Below are positions 9,116 through 18,840 of a DNA stretch of 64,000 nucleotides, in pieces. The stretch is taken from NCBI RefSeq assembly GCF_004769235.1, contig NZ_RQFG01000010.1, positions 124,001 through 188,000 on the forward strand, written 5' to 3'. Under the pieces are notes generated by a model, which was not told where the DNA came from, did not search any database, and was given only the letters and a program-made list of their open reading frames with translations. Both the position numbers and the translations under genes were made by a program. The stretch's first letter is position 1. Each line of letters opens with the position of its first letter. The DNA comes from Leptospira kanakyensis (GTDB lineage: Bacteria > Spirochaetota > Leptospiria > Leptospirales > Leptospiraceae).

Positions 9116-9490
9116 TCAATTACCTGTAGAGGTTTCTTCTCGATTGACCAAGTCCAAAGCAAAGGCAGGTTTGCAGACAGACCAGTATTCTGCTTCTTCG
9201 GGAAAAGGATTGGAATACCGAACCTTGGTTCCCTTTTCTATCAAAATGGATTCACCAGCAGAGAGGATTACAATTTTTTCACCCACTTCAATTTGTTTTT
9301 TACCACGAACCATAAGTGTCCACTCATCGAAGTTAGGTGTTTGAAAAGGTTCACCCCAACCACTAGGCGCTACCATATGAGCGATCGATATATCAGAATT
9401 ACCCGTTGAAGGAATTCCAAAATGTTCGGAAATTGTTTTTCCACCAGGAACGGGGATTTGGATTGGATTCGTTTGGTGTTTAAAACCCAT
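9116..9490 (-). CDS. Small cupin-fold protein
   Basis: A 124-residue single-domain cupin. The first motif region is PNFDEWTLMVRGKKQIEVGEKIVILSAGESILIEKGTKVRYSNP, split here as a strand-rich core with the G(X)5-type turn and an IEKGT second half. The typical metal-ligand histidines of motif 1 are not evident, since D/E residues occupy their place, so metal binding is doubtful. It might bind a small sugar or amine ligand or have lost catalysis. It lies 2 bp downstream of an SDR gene and 3 bp upstream of the cNMP-phosphatase gene, so it is surely cotranscribed with both. No specific function can be given. Confidence 0.7.
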   Translation of the reverse strand: MGFKHQTNPIQIPVPGGKTISEHFGIPSTGNSDISIAHMVAPSGWGEPFQTPNFDEWTLMVRGKKQIEVGEKIVILSAGESILIEKGTKVRYSNPFPEEAEYWSVCKPAFALDLVNREETSTGN

Positions 9491-9492
9491 AT

Positions 9493-10350
9493 CTAAAAAC
9501 CAGGAAATTTAAAACTAAATTTGTGTTTCAAAAGATCTTCCGTATATGACCATAAATTCCTTCGGGCCTGTATATCGTAGGATGGATCTGAACTTTTTGT
9601 GATTTTACTTTTTACAAAATATTTACCAGAAACAGAAGATACAGAAGGATCAGTTACAAGGAAAATAGATGTTTTTGCACCTTTTTCTTCCGAAATTGCA
9701 AAAAGATTTTGAGCAAACGTTAATAATACTTTCGCTAAACCTTCGTTATTTTGACCAAACTTGGTTTTAACAAATCCTGGATGGAGGCAATTGACAGTAA
9801 TTTTTGTTTGGTTCAAACGTTCCGCAAGTTCATATGTAAAATAAATGTTCATGAGTTTTGATCTTTGGTATTGTTTCCAACCAGAATAATCCTTATCACC
9901 TAACAAATCACTAAAATCAAGAGACACACCCATGTGGGCACGTGATGCTACATTGACAATTCTAGCTTCACCTGCTTTTTTTAATGAAGGGAGTAAACCA
10001 AGAGCCATAATAAAATAATTCAAATGATTTAATGCAAACGTAGCTTCAAGGCCTTCTTTGGTAAGAGTATGTTTATCAAAATAAGCACCGGCATTGTTGA
10101 GTAAAACATCAATTTTTGGGTGATTCTTACGAATCGTTTCGGTTAGTAAAAAAGTTTCTTTTGCAGAAGATAAATCAGCCACATAAGAATGAACCACTGC
10201 TCCTGTAACTTCTAATGAATAAACAAGAGCCGCTAACTTATCTGCATTACGACCAACTAAAATTAATTCGTCTTGATTTTTTGCAAATGAATGAACACAG
10301 ACCCGCCCGATGCCATCAGTAGCACCTGTAACTAAAATTGTTTTTTTCAT
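9493..10350 (-). CDS. Short-chain dehydrogenase/reductase, retinol-dehydrogenase-like
   Basis: A 285-residue Rossmann-fold oxidoreductase. It has the cofactor motif TGATDGIG at residues 7-14, NNAG at about 86-89, a serine in IVNVASRAH, and the catalytic YQRSK (YxxxK). The C-terminal extension and HPGFVKTKFGQN resemble the retinol dehydrogenase/WWOX-like branch of SDRs, so NADP(H) and a hydrophobic alcohol or ketone substrate are possible. The start ATG overlaps the stop of the upstream histidine kinase gene as ATGA (10347-10350). Substrate unknown. Confidence 0.85.
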   Translation of the reverse strand: MKKTILVTGATDGIGRVCVHSFAKNQDELILVGRNADKLAALVYSLEVTGAVVHSYVADLSSAKETFLLTETIRKNHPKIDVLLNNAGAYFDKHTLTKEGLEATFALNHLNYFIMALGLLPSLKKAGEARIVNVASRAHMGVSLDFSDLLGDKDYSGWKQYQRSKLMNIYFTYELAERLNQTKITVNCLHPGFVKTKFGQNNEGLAKVLLTFAQNLFAISEEKGAKTSIFLVTDPSVSSVSGKYFVKSKITKSSDPSYDIQARRNLWSYTEDLLKHKFSFKFPGF

Positions 10351-12128
10351 GAAATGATCTCCTCTTTCATCTTTTTGGGAATGGTAAACACAAACCGGGA
10401 ACCAGAAACCCCATCACTATCAGCAAACAAAATCCCACCGTTCACGGAGACAAATTCATGACAGAGCAAAAGCCCTATTCCGTTTCCTGTTTCCCCTTGG
10501 GTACCAGTCGATTTTATAACCTCTCCCACTTTGAACAGTTTGTCTAGGATTGCCCGAGACATCCCTACGCCTGAGTCGATCACAGAAACTTGCCAATCTC
10601 CACCAACATCAGTGGCTTGGATGAGAATTTGGCTATTGTTATGACTAAACTTCAAAGCATTCGAAACTAAATTTCTAACCACTGTGATGATCATTCGATC
10701 ATCACAAAAAACCATTGCATGAGAAGGAATTTCTACTTCTAATTGAATGCCTTTATTCGAGGCACTGAGAACAAATAGTTCCAAACATTCTCTGACAATA
10801 TTATCCAAACGGTAGTAATGCGGGCGAAACTGTTCTTCCCCTCTTTGTAACTTAGACCATTCTAAAAGATTCTCTAATAAAGAAAAAACTGATTCAGTAG
10901 CATCAACAAGAGACTGTGTCATTCCTGCGAGCGCGTCCTCTTTTTTTTTCATATCTTCATTCAAAACTTTCAGTAACATTTTAATCCCAGCTAAGGGTCC
11001 ACGTAAGTCGTGGGAAATAATCGATAAAAACCTGTCTTTGGTTCCATTCGCAACCATTAGTTCACGGTTGACATTAGACATTTGTTTTTCTAAATTTCTT
11101 TGTTCTGTATTGTCCCTAAAAACAAGAACCATTCCAATTTTTTTTCGATTTGCGTCTCGGATCTGTTTGGCGGTAACTTCCCAATACTTTCCATCTTTTT
11201 CCCAAATCCACTTAGTGAGAGTTTTTTTATCAGATAGGTGATCGAGTTTAGAGATAATGCCAGGGGCTGAAGCAAAAAAATATTTATGAGAGAGTAAACT
11301 AGAATTTTTAGAAGCAATTTGGAATAAATGTTCTGCTGCCATATTCCAATCTACAATACGATGATTAAAATCGAGAATGACAACTGCTTCGTCTAACTCG
11401 TCTACAATTTCCCCGCGCACCAATGGCACAAGATCGAACATTCGATAATATCCAATGGCAAAAAAAATCAAAATTACTTGTATGGTGCTCATCACCGCAG
11501 TGATATTGAGTCCTGGCAGAGGCCTAAATCCAGACTTATGTAAAATTGCTGTTACCCAAATAAATAAATAGGAAAACAGAATGAGCATATATCTTCTGCG
11601 TTCGGTGGACTTGGATACAAAGATACCTTTGATTAATAAATATCCAACAAACACTGACCAAAAAAAAGAAAAAAAATAAGAAACAACAAACCCACCTGTA
11701 TTGGTTTCCTGAACCCACTGGATCCTTCCATTGATATTTACCAAATAAGTATCGAGTGTTAAAGTTTTAAAGATTGGATCTAATACACAAACTGCCAATG
11801 TTAAAAGTGGTTGGATTGTGAGCAAAACCCAAAACTTTTTTGTCAACAAATGTTTGTTTTGCGTAAACTCCAAAGAAACAAGAACCATTCCCAGGTTGGC
11901 AAGGGAAACTCCGATGTATAATAACGAAATAAAGGATCTATGTAAGTCAGGACTAATGAATACAAAATCGAGACCATAGAATCCGGTCCACATCATGGAA
12001 CCGAAAACTAAAATGAGTAAGTATTTAACAAGGTCTAGGCGGAAGGATTTTAAAACGAATAGCCCCAATACAAGATTGAAGCCGAATGCTAAAAATAAAA
12101 GTAAGCTATAAGGATGGAATTGCCACAA
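10347..12128 (-). CDS. Sensor histidine kinase with 7-TM N-terminus and PAS domain
   Basis: A 593-residue inner-membrane sensor kinase. Residues about 5-220 form seven hydrophobic segments resembling the histidine kinase N-terminal 7TM region. A PAS domain covers about 235-345 (AVVILDFNHRIVDWN...GMVLVFRDNTEQ). The HisKA phosphoacceptor is in FLSIISHDLRGPLAG at about residue 377. The HATPase has an N-box NLVSNALKFSH, G1 VIDSGVGMS and G2 GNGIGLLLCHEF. There is no attached receiver, and no response regulator gene lies nearby, so the partner must be encoded elsewhere. It is flanked by a bactofilin gene (1 bp) and an SDR gene (4-bp overlap). Family call is secure; signal and output are unknown. 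Confidence 0.92.
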   Translation of the reverse strand: MWQFHPYSLLLFLAFGFNLVLGLFVLKSFRLDLVKYLLILVFGSMMWTGFYGLDFVFISPDLHRSFISLLYIGVSLANLGMVLVSLEFTQNKHLLTKKFWVLLTIQPLLTLAVCVLDPIFKTLTLDTYLVNINGRIQWVQETNTGGFVVSYFFSFFWSVFVGYLLIKGIFVSKSTERRRYMLILFSYLFIWVTAILHKSGFRPLPGLNITAVMSTIQVILIFFAIGYYRMFDLVPLVRGEIVDELDEAVVILDFNHRIVDWNMAAEHLFQIASKNSSLLSHKYFFASAPGIISKLDHLSDKKTLTKWIWEKDGKYWEVTAKQIRDANRKKIGMVLVFRDNTEQRNLEKQMSNVNRELMVANGTKDRFLSIISHDLRGPLAGIKMLLKVLNEDMKKKEDALAGMTQSLVDATESVFSLLENLLEWSKLQRGEEQFRPHYYRLDNIVRECLELFVLSASNKGIQLEVEIPSHAMVFCDDRMIITVVRNLVSNALKFSHNNSQILIQATDVGGDWQVSVIDSGVGMSRAILDKLFKVGEVIKSTGTQGETGNGIGLLLCHEFVSVNGGILFADSDGVSGSRFVFTIPKKMKEEIIS

Positions 12129-12129
12129 A

Positions 12130-12498
12130 CTAAGTTTCTTCGCTGCTTAGCATTTCGCAATTTCCGTCAAACACAACACCATCGGCAATTTGTAGTTTTG
12201 CGGTACGAATGTTACCTTGAACTTTTCCAGTAGATAACATTTCTAATCTTTGAGTTGCTGTTACGTTTCCAATGATAGTCCCACCAACAACAACAGTTCC
12301 TGCTTTGATGTTTGCTTTCACACGCGCACCTTCACTAATCACAAGATAACCATCAGAGATGATTTCTCCAGTAAAGTCTCCAGAAATTTGTAAAGGTTTT
12401 TTGAAGGCTAAAGTTCCGCTAAATGCTGTTTCTTTTCCGAGGATAGTAGCAATAACTCCGTGTTCGGTGATGGTTGTTTGCATTTCTTTTTTTGACAT
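12130..12498 (-). CDS. Bactofilin, polymer-forming cytoskeletal protein
   Basis: A 122-residue protein with the bactofilin (DUF583) beta-helix. Short hydrophobic/glycine repeats occur about every 17-18 residues: FSGTLAFKKPLQISGDFTG, EGARVKANIKAGTVVVGG, IIGNVTATQRLEMLSTG and VQGNIRTAKLQIADGVVFDG. Bactofilins self-assemble without nucleotide into filaments that position cell-wall or envelope enzymes. In Leptospira, members have been linked to helical cell shape; that link comes from family knowledge. Length is typical. It lies 5 bp after a small TPR gene and 1 bp before the histidine kinase gene. Confidence 0.92.
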   Translation of the reverse strand: MSKKEMQTTITEHGVIATILGKETAFSGTLAFKKPLQISGDFTGEIISDGYLVISEGARVKANIKAGTVVVGGTIIGNVTATQRLEMLSTGKVQGNIRTAKLQIADGVVFDGNCEMLSSEET

Positions 12499-12503
12499 AG
12501 TTC

Positions 12504-12728
12504 CTATTTAGTTTTCATGTTGTATACCCCGTCCCAATCTTCTGGTGGGGGATCTGCGATGTAATCATCACATCTTTCAATGTATAGTTTTGAAGGGCCA
12601 TCTTCTGGATGAATCGCGAGTCCTTTTTTGAACTCTTCTTTTGCTTCTGCGAACTTTCGCGACTTATATAAAGAAAGGGCATGGTTGTAATGAACCAGAA
12701 CTGCCTTCATTTTATCACTAACGATCAT
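12504..12728 (-). CDS. Small TPR protein resembling a detached adenylate-cyclase tail
   Basis: A 74-residue protein holding about one and a half tetratricopeptide repeats (HYNHALSLYKSRKFAEAKEEFKKGLAIHPEDGPS) followed by YIERCDDYIADPPPEDWDGVY. From memory, the PPPEDWDGVY ending is a hallmark of the C-terminal tail of many class III adenylate/guanylate cyclases with TPR tails. No cyclase catalytic domain lies upstream, since the preceding gene is acpS. The start at 12728 overlaps the acpS stop (ATGA at 12725-12728); an internal Met seven codons in is an alternative. It may act as a protein-interaction adaptor. Function unknown. Confidence 0.75.
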   Translation of the reverse strand: MIVSDKMKAVLVHYNHALSLYKSRKFAEAKEEFKKGLAIHPEDGPSKLYIERCDDYIADPPPEDWDGVYNMKTK

Positions 12729-13108
12729 CTGGGCTCCTTGTAAAAAACGACAACTGCCGTTGCGTAGTGGTCAGCATGGCTGATGGATACGGAACTGCTA
12801 GTAAATCCTTTCTCTCGGAAAAACTTCTCAGTTTTCCCATGGATGACTAGCGTTTTTTTACCAAAATTTGTCCCTGCGAGTTCAATCTCGCGCATATCTG
12901 CGACTTCCCCTGGATTTAGGTTCAGGGCCTTGATCACAGCTTCTTTACAGGCAAACCGGCCTGCGAGAAAGGGGACTGGATCCTTGTGTTTGTGGCAGTA
13001 TTCCACTTCTTCTTCGGTAAAAACTCGCTTTAAAAACCGATCCCCGTGTTTCTCTAGGAGTTCACGAATTCTATGGTTTTCGACGATGTCGTTCCCGACG
13101 GATAACAT
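12725..13108 (-). CDS. acpS: Holo-[acyl-carrier-protein] synthase
   Basis: Transfers 4'-phosphopantetheine from CoA to apo-ACP, activating it for fatty-acid synthesis in the cytoplasm. The 127-residue length is normal. Motif VGNDIVEN (magnesium-binding Asp near residue 7) and FLAGRFACKEAVIKAL (about 49-64, with the catalytic and metal-binding Glu) are the AcpS signatures, and SISHADHYATAVVV closes the domain. It is preceded by the giant kinase gene, which ends 8 bp upstream, and overlaps the small TPR gene by 4 bp. It is the only clearly essential housekeeping gene in this signalling-rich run. Confidence 0.96.
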   Translation of the reverse strand: MLSVGNDIVENHRIRELLEKHGDRFLKRVFTEEEVEYCHKHKDPVPFLAGRFACKEAVIKALNLNPGEVADMREIELAGTNFGKKTLVIHGKTEKFFREKGFTSSSVSISHADHYATAVVVFYKEPR

Positions 13109-13116
13109 AAGATGAT

Positions 13117-16100
13117 TTATTTTCGCCGAAGTTCTAAGAGTCGAGCAAATAAAATATTGTTTTCTTTATGGTAGGGGCGTCTGAGTTTCACTCTTTCAGA
13201 ATAATCGAAGGCAGCAGAAAAATCTCCATTTTTAAACAAGGCTTCCGCAATATAAAATAGTGTTAGGCTGTCCGATGGATTTTTTTGGGCATATCCTAGT
13301 GCAAATTCTAAAGGGAACGCAGACATTCTATGTTCCGTATATAAATAAATTTTTTGAACCGAAAGTGGAGCATCGTGGATGGAATCAAAATTGCTGGAAA
13401 TTATACGTTCGACTTCCGGCCATTTTTTTTGTTTGTATAAGGTCAAAGCACGAAGGTAAACAAAATGTTTTGGATGGTTTGTCGGAACATGAATGGGTGA
13501 TCCTTCTCCCGTATATTCCACTCGAATGAGCGAGAGATCATCGATCAATTCTCCATGGCTTTTAATAGCATCCCGAATGGATTCCAAATCCCCTTGTCCC
13601 TCCAAAGTTGTTTTTAGGAACAATTCATCATCCTCATTGACTTCCATTTCCACTTCAGATCCGATCAAAATATCATCGCGACCGTCAGAACCAATGAGTA
13701 AAACATCACCTTTTTCTAGTTGGAAGGTATTAATTTGGAGCGCTTTTTTAGATGCGAGCAATCCAAGTTTCGCACAAACATAGTTATGCGGTAAAAAGGA
13801 AGTTCGATCATTTCGATAAATGACTGGCCTTGGATGTTCTGCATTTAGAAAATAAAAAAATCCAGTTTCATCATCGATCAAACAAAGAAACATAGAAATC
13901 AACATGGATCCATCAAAGGTAACCAACGTGTTATGTAGTTCTATATAAGCATTGCTCACCCATTTTTCAGGAGTGATATCACGAACTTCCTCAGACTGCC
14001 CATTCCTTTTGATAATGGCTTCAAATACAGATCCAATCACAAGGGCACCACTCGCCCCTTGCATGGATTTACCCATTGCATCACCATTTAATACAACAAT
14101 GTATTTTTTATTTTGTAATTGGATGGAAGAAGACACACATAAATCCCCACCAATTTCAGAACTCCATTGTTTATAAGAAAATTTTTTCTTTTGTTCCGTA
14201 AGGAACTGAATTTTCATATTAGAAGAACTTGCTAGGTTCTGAGTTAGCGGTTCAATGAGTAAAGAGGCTAAAAAGTAGTCTCCGTCTTGTTGTTCTTTCA
14301 AACCCTTAACTTCCGTTAGGGCAAAATTCAATTCTTTGGTTCTTTCATCTACCTTTTGTTCCAAATTGGTATAAAGAAGTGAATTCTCAATTGAAACCGC
14401 GATCTGCGAAGATAAAATTTTAAGTATTTCCACTCGTCCAGGAGTGAAAGCATCCGTTGTTAGATTATTTTCCAAATAAACAATCCCAACCACAGTTCCA
14501 TGACTTAAAATGGGATAACAAAGTAAAGATTTAGGCAGGGTGGATTTGACATAAGGATCATTCTTAAAATCACCTTCTCTTGCTGCATCCCCACAAATCA
14601 CAACAAGACCGGTTCTCACCACATAACCAATGATTTGTGAAGGAATTTTGTTTTGATTTACATAGGCCACTGGCTCTAAAAAATCAATGGCAAAGGGAGA
14701 TTCTGAATAAACAAAAACAGATTCTTTTTCGGCTTCAGATTCTGCCAATACTTGCCAACCAGAATCAGATTTTAGAATAAAGTATCCTCTTTCCGCACCA
14801 GCATTTTCGATCAAAATTTTCATCATCTTTTCCAGAAGACGATTGAGTTGGATTTCTCCGGAAATGGTTTGAGAGGCTTTGATGACCGTATTGATATCAA
14901 GAGAAGAACCTACATCTCCAAAAATATCTTTAGTCGTACTAAACAAGGAAAGGCTATCTGTAGAATCCGTTCGAAAGTTTCTTCCAATATATTTTTTTAA
15001 GGCAATATGATTTGCCTCAAGTTGTTTCACCTTGGATAAAAATCCATATTTTCCATAACGGTAATGTGCTTCCACCAAATGTAGGTTACTATACTGCTCA
15101 AATCCGGTTTCCTTCCACATTCGAACCAAAAATTCATTTGCAATGGCTTCTTCTAAGATAAAGTTAGATTCCCTTGCGGAAGAAATGGCCGCCTTACAAG
15201 CGATTACGGCTTGCGTTTTTTCATTGGCCAAATAAAGAATCAAAGCAGATATAATTTCGTATTTATGGACAAAATTTTCAGGTGAACTTTTTGCCCATAC
15301 CTTCATCCGTTTTTCAAATCCAAGTAATCTTTTCTTTAGATTTACCTTCGTTGTTCCCTGTGGAGTTACATCGTCAACGATCAAAGAAAAAGCAACCAAA
15401 GCTCCAAAAAATACATGTTCGGGAACAAACATCATTCCAAACATAGCACCTTCTAAAGAATCCAGTTTTAATGAATATTCATACGCTTTTTGTTTATCAC
15501 CCAGGAAATATTCAATTCGCAACTTACATAAATTATAATCGAAAAGAGCATTTGCATTTCCTGTGGTTAACCATTCTGAAACAGTTTCCGATTCGGAAAA
15601 ATATCTACCTTCCAAATTCATTGGATCGGCCGACTCACCCCTCATATTTTCCACTAATTGTAAGTTCAACCGGTGTACTTGGTAAGCATGATTTTGACGT
15701 AAACTTAAAAGTGATGCATCATAACGCAGTTGGCTTTTATATAAATCTTCCAAGTTTTCTCTAAATAACAAACCTTGGAAGTGGATATTATTCAAAGAAT
15801 AAGCGGAGTATTGTAAATCCCCTGTTTCCATTCCCGCAAGGAAACTATCCCAAAATATGGAACGGCCATCTCTTGCATGATTTTTCCATGGTGCAATCAT
15901 ACAAGCAAACATAAACAAGGTTCGGCATCTAAACGTTCTAGCATCAAGTGAATCAAGTAACCTTACACCTAACTGGCCAAACTTAAGTCCATCTTCATAG
16001 TTCCCGAGACCAGAACCCTGAATGATTCCCATGGCACAAAACCCGAAAGCACTGATTTCGCATAATCCGTATTTTAAAGTATGATTGACTAATTTTAAAA

Positions 16101-18831
16101 CGATGACAGGGAATAAATTTGGTTCTGCGAGAAAAGAGGGAGCAATACAAGCATTCAGAATTCGCATGATTGCCAGATACTTTGGATCTTCCGATACCGG
16201 AAGTTGTTCTAAACTTTCAATGGATCTTCGCCCTAATTTAAACTTGAACTTTAGAATTTCGCGTAGAGGCGAAAGTGGGGTGGCTTTTTTTGGCAACCTA
16301 ACACCTACAAGTTTCAAAGCTTGTTTCAGGGTTTCCAATACCTCCTTCATCTTGTTTTGAGTCACAAGCATAGAAGATTGGAGTTCATAAACCAAAATTT
16401 TATCTAAGTCATTACGAACAAAATGTAGAATGTAATTAAAACTTTTTTCAGCTGCTTCAAAGTTTTTAGAAAGGTAAGCTGACCTTGCATAAGCCAAATG
16501 AAGTTTCAAAGTATTTTCATACTCAGAATTCCATTCAGCATCTGTCATAAGTCCGACCATTCGATCAAAAAAAGTAAAAGCAGCATCGTAGGCAGAAGAA
16601 TTTAATGCTTTAAAACCAGCCTTTTCGTTTAAAATTCGTAACTCAGCCAATTCTTCACTGCCCTTCATTTGGGAAGCACCCAAATTCAATTGGTTTACAA
16701 TTGTAAATAAATGATCGTCGAGTTTATACTTATACAGAATGGAAAGGTAAGTTTTTCCAATTTTATAATGGAGCTGCGACTTTTCTTCTGGGGAAATGAT
16801 TTTGTAAATTGCTTCCCTAATTTTATCATGAGTGAAGTTTGCATCTTCCATTCCTAAAATTAGGAATTCTTCATTGGCAAGAGCTACCAAATCCATTGAT
16901 GCTTTATGGTAAGGTCTTTCAGCAATGGTTGCATATATATCATGCCGAAACCAGTTACCAATACAGGCGGTAAGTTTTAATGCTTCGATGAGTTCTGCAG
17001 ATTGGAGATTGATTTTATCTATAATTAAATCGATAACGTTATCTGAAATGTTAACGGCATCAATTTTATCTTTATCCCAAGACCAATGATCATCAGTAAA
17101 ATAGATGTAAGATCTTTCATAAAGATTCTTAAACATTTCATTTACATGGAATGGATTCCCTTTTGTTTTTTTCCAAAGAACTTCTGCAATGGGCCTAATT
17201 TCAGACTCAGGAACCACTAAAGTTTCGGAAACGAGCATAGCGACATCTCGTTCTCGTAATGGCTCTAAACGAATTTCGGTAACAGGGATTTGGTATTCTC
17301 CAAGTTCTTCCAACAAACGAAAAAATGGATCTGTCGGGAATACTTCATTATCACGATAAGATAAAATAATAAAAAAATGTGAAATTTCAGGATCTGTGAG
17401 TACTTCTTTCAAAAGTAAAATACTGGAAGAGTCTGCCCATTGTAAATCATCCAAGAATAATACAACAGGATGATCCTTGGTACAAATTGTACGCAAAAAC
17501 TTTCTGAAAACCAAATGGAACCTGTTTTCCGTTTCTAAACTATCCAACTCTGGTGGAGCTTGTTTTTCACCTAACAGCTGTGATAATTCGGGTACCACAT
17601 CAATGATTAGTTTTGCATTAGCACCAAGTGCATGGTTCAGAACTCGGTTCCATTCTTTTACTGAAGACTCACTTTCAGAAAGTAACTGGCGTACTAGACC
17701 TTGTAAAGCTAAGTTAATCGCACGGTAAGGAATGGATTTTTTATATAAATCAAATTTACCTGAGGTAAAATAAGCTTTTTCCCGAGTCACCGGTTTTTGA
17801 ATTTCGTTAATCAGTGCGGACTTTCCAATTCCTGAACGTCCAGAGATAAGGAAAATTTCTATTTTTCCTTCCGTAGCATCCAAAAACTTTTCTTCGAAGA
17901 TGCGGAGTTGGTCTTCTCTTCCGTATAGTTTTTTGGGAATTTGGAATCTGGAAGATTTATCATTTTTGGCAAGTTCCATTTGGAACTGATGTAAGGATTC
18001 ACGTCCATTTTCCAAAAGAACCGATTGCATCGCCGATAAATCAGAAAGTAAACCAGTTGCTGTTTGGTAACGATCTTCTGGATTTTTTTCCAAAAGTTTC
18101 ATAATCAAATCAGAGATAATTTTTGGAGCACCTGTTCTCTCTTGCGGAGACAGCGGAGTTTTTGCCAAATGGGCGTGAACCATTTCCAAACTATCTGTAT
18201 ATAAAAAAGGAAGATCCCCAGTGATTAACTGGTATAAGGTGACTCCGAATGAATAAAAATCAGTTCGATAATCTACTGTTCGATTCATCCGTCCCGTTTG
18301 TTCCGGAGATATATGAGCCAAGGTACCGGTTAAATTTTGGTTCATAGGAAGATAAAAATTTCGATGTGTTAATAGAGTGGCCGAACCAAAGTCGATAATC
18401 TTTAATGCGCCGGTATCAGGATTATAAATTATATTTTGTGCTTTGATGTCATTATGAACAATTTTTGCTTTATGAATGTCGATGAGTGCCTTACAAACTT
18501 CGATTGCAATATTTAAGAATGTTGCAATATTACTATATTTACCACTTAACTGTAATTTGGCGAGATCGGTAAATCCTACATGAGGGAAAACAATTGCAAC
18601 GGTGTTTTGATAGGATTCTAAATCTAAAGGTCTAAGTGTATATGGAGAATCGATGGATCTTAGGATTTCAAATTCACTTTTAAACCGAGTAATTTCTTGG
18701 TTATCAGGATAATCACGATTGAGTAGTTTGATCACAACGGGACTACCAGTGGCAGCCTCCCCTGTATACACGGAACTTCTTTTCCCTAAATGAAGTTCCT
18801 TAATCGCTTTATATTTTCCTACAGTAAACAA
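13117..18831 (-). CDS. Giant Ser/Thr kinase - AAA ATPase - GAF - PP2C phosphatase protein
   Basis: A 1904-residue multidomain protein. Residues about 1-275 are a Hanks-type kinase with VVIKLLN lysine, catalytic HNDIKAQN near 126 (HND in place of HRD), IDFGSA and SPEQTGRMNRTVDYR. About 300-600 is an AAA_16-type ATPase with Walker A SGRSGIGKSA near 333 and Walker B VVLFLDDLQWADS near 457. A long helical TPR-like region spans about 650-1250. A GAF domain spans about 1325-1500, then a short coiled coil. A SpoIIE-like PP2C domain spans about 1540-1760 (GGD near 1560, NGDAMGKSMQGASGA, GSDGRDD, DDLSLI). TPR-like helices close the protein. The kinase-AAA-GAF order matches the HstK-like family, where a histidine kinase usually ends the chain; here a phosphatase does. 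The start is TTG at 18831 with AAGGA 7 nt before it. Substrate unknown. Confidence 0.88.
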   Translation of the reverse strand: MFTVGKYKAIKELHLGKRSSVYTGEAATGSPVVIKLLNRDYPDNQEITRFKSEFEILRSIDSPYTLRPLDLESYQNTVAIVFPHVGFTDLAKLQLSGKYSNIATFLNIAIEVCKALIDIHKAKIVHNDIKAQNIIYNPDTGALKIIDFGSATLLTHRNFYLPMNQNLTGTLAHISPEQTGRMNRTVDYRTDFYSFGVTLYQLITGDLPFLYTDSLEMVHAHLAKTPLSPQERTGAPKIISDLIMKLLEKNPEDRYQTATGLLSDLSAMQSVLLENGRESLHQFQMELAKNDKSSRFQIPKKLYGREDQLRIFEEKFLDATEGKIEIFLISGRSGIGKSALINEIQKPVTREKAYFTSGKFDLYKKSIPYRAINLALQGLVRQLLSESESSVKEWNRVLNHALGANAKLIIDVVPELSQLLGEKQAPPELDSLETENRFHLVFRKFLRTICTKDHPVVLFLDDLQWADSSSILLLKEVLTDPEISHFFIILSYRDNEVFPTDPFFRLLEELGEYQIPVTEIRLEPLRERDVAMLVSETLVVPESEIRPIAEVLWKKTKGNPFHVNEMFKNLYERSYIYFTDDHWSWDKDKIDAVNISDNVIDLIIDKINLQSAELIEALKLTACIGNWFRHDIYATIAERPYHKASMDLVALANEEFLILGMEDANFTHDKIREAIYKIISPEEKSQLHYKIGKTYLSILYKYKLDDHLFTIVNQLNLGASQMKGSEELAELRILNEKAGFKALNSSAYDAAFTFFDRMVGLMTDAEWNSEYENTLKLHLAYARSAYLSKNFEAAEKSFNYILHFVRNDLDKILVYELQSSMLVTQNKMKEVLETLKQALKLVGVRLPKKATPLSPLREILKFKFKLGRRSIESLEQLPVSEDPKYLAIMRILNACIAPSFLAEPNLFPVIVLKLVNHTLKYGLCEISAFGFCAMGIIQGSGLGNYEDGLKFGQLGVRLLDSLDARTFRCRTLFMFACMIAPWKNHARDGRSIFWDSFLAGMETGDLQYSAYSLNNIHFQGLLFRENLEDLYKSQLRYDASLLSLRQNHAYQVHRLNLQLVENMRGESADPMNLEGRYFSESETVSEWLTTGNANALFDYNLCKLRIEYFLGDKQKAYEYSLKLDSLEGAMFGMMFVPEHVFFGALVAFSLIVDDVTPQGTTKVNLKKRLLGFEKRMKVWAKSSPENFVHKYEIISALILYLANEKTQAVIACKAAISSARESNFILEEAIANEFLVRMWKETGFEQYSNLHLVEAHYRYGKYGFLSKVKQLEANHIALKKYIGRNFRTDSTDSLSLFSTTKDIFGDVGSSLDINTVIKASQTISGEIQLNRLLEKMMKILIENAGAERGYFILKSDSGWQVLAESEAEKESVFVYSESPFAIDFLEPVAYVNQNKIPSQIIGYVVRTGLVVICGDAAREGDFKNDPYVKSTLPKSLLCYPILSHGTVVGIVYLENNLTTDAFTPGRVEILKILSSQIAVSIENSLLYTNLEQKVDERTKELNFALTEVKGLKEQQDGDYFLASLLIEPLTQNLASSSNMKIQFLTEQKKKFSYKQWSSEIGGDLCVSSSIQLQNKKYIVVLNGDAMGKSMQGASGALVIGSVFEAIIKRNGQSEEVRDITPEKWVSNAYIELHNTLVTFDGSMLISMFLCLIDDETGFFYFLNAEHPRPVIYRNDRTSFLPHNYVCAKLGLLASKKALQINTFQLEKGDVLLIGSDGRDDILIGSEVEMEVNEDDELFLKTTLEGQGDLESIRDAIKSHGELIDDLSLIRVEYTGEGSPIHVPTNHPKHFVYLRALTLYKQKKWPEVERIISSNFDSIHDAPLSVQKIYLYTEHRMSAFPLEFALGYAQKNPSDSLTLFYIAEALFKNGDFSAAFDYSERVKLRRPYHKENNILFARLLELRRK

Positions 18832-18840
18832 TGAAATTCC

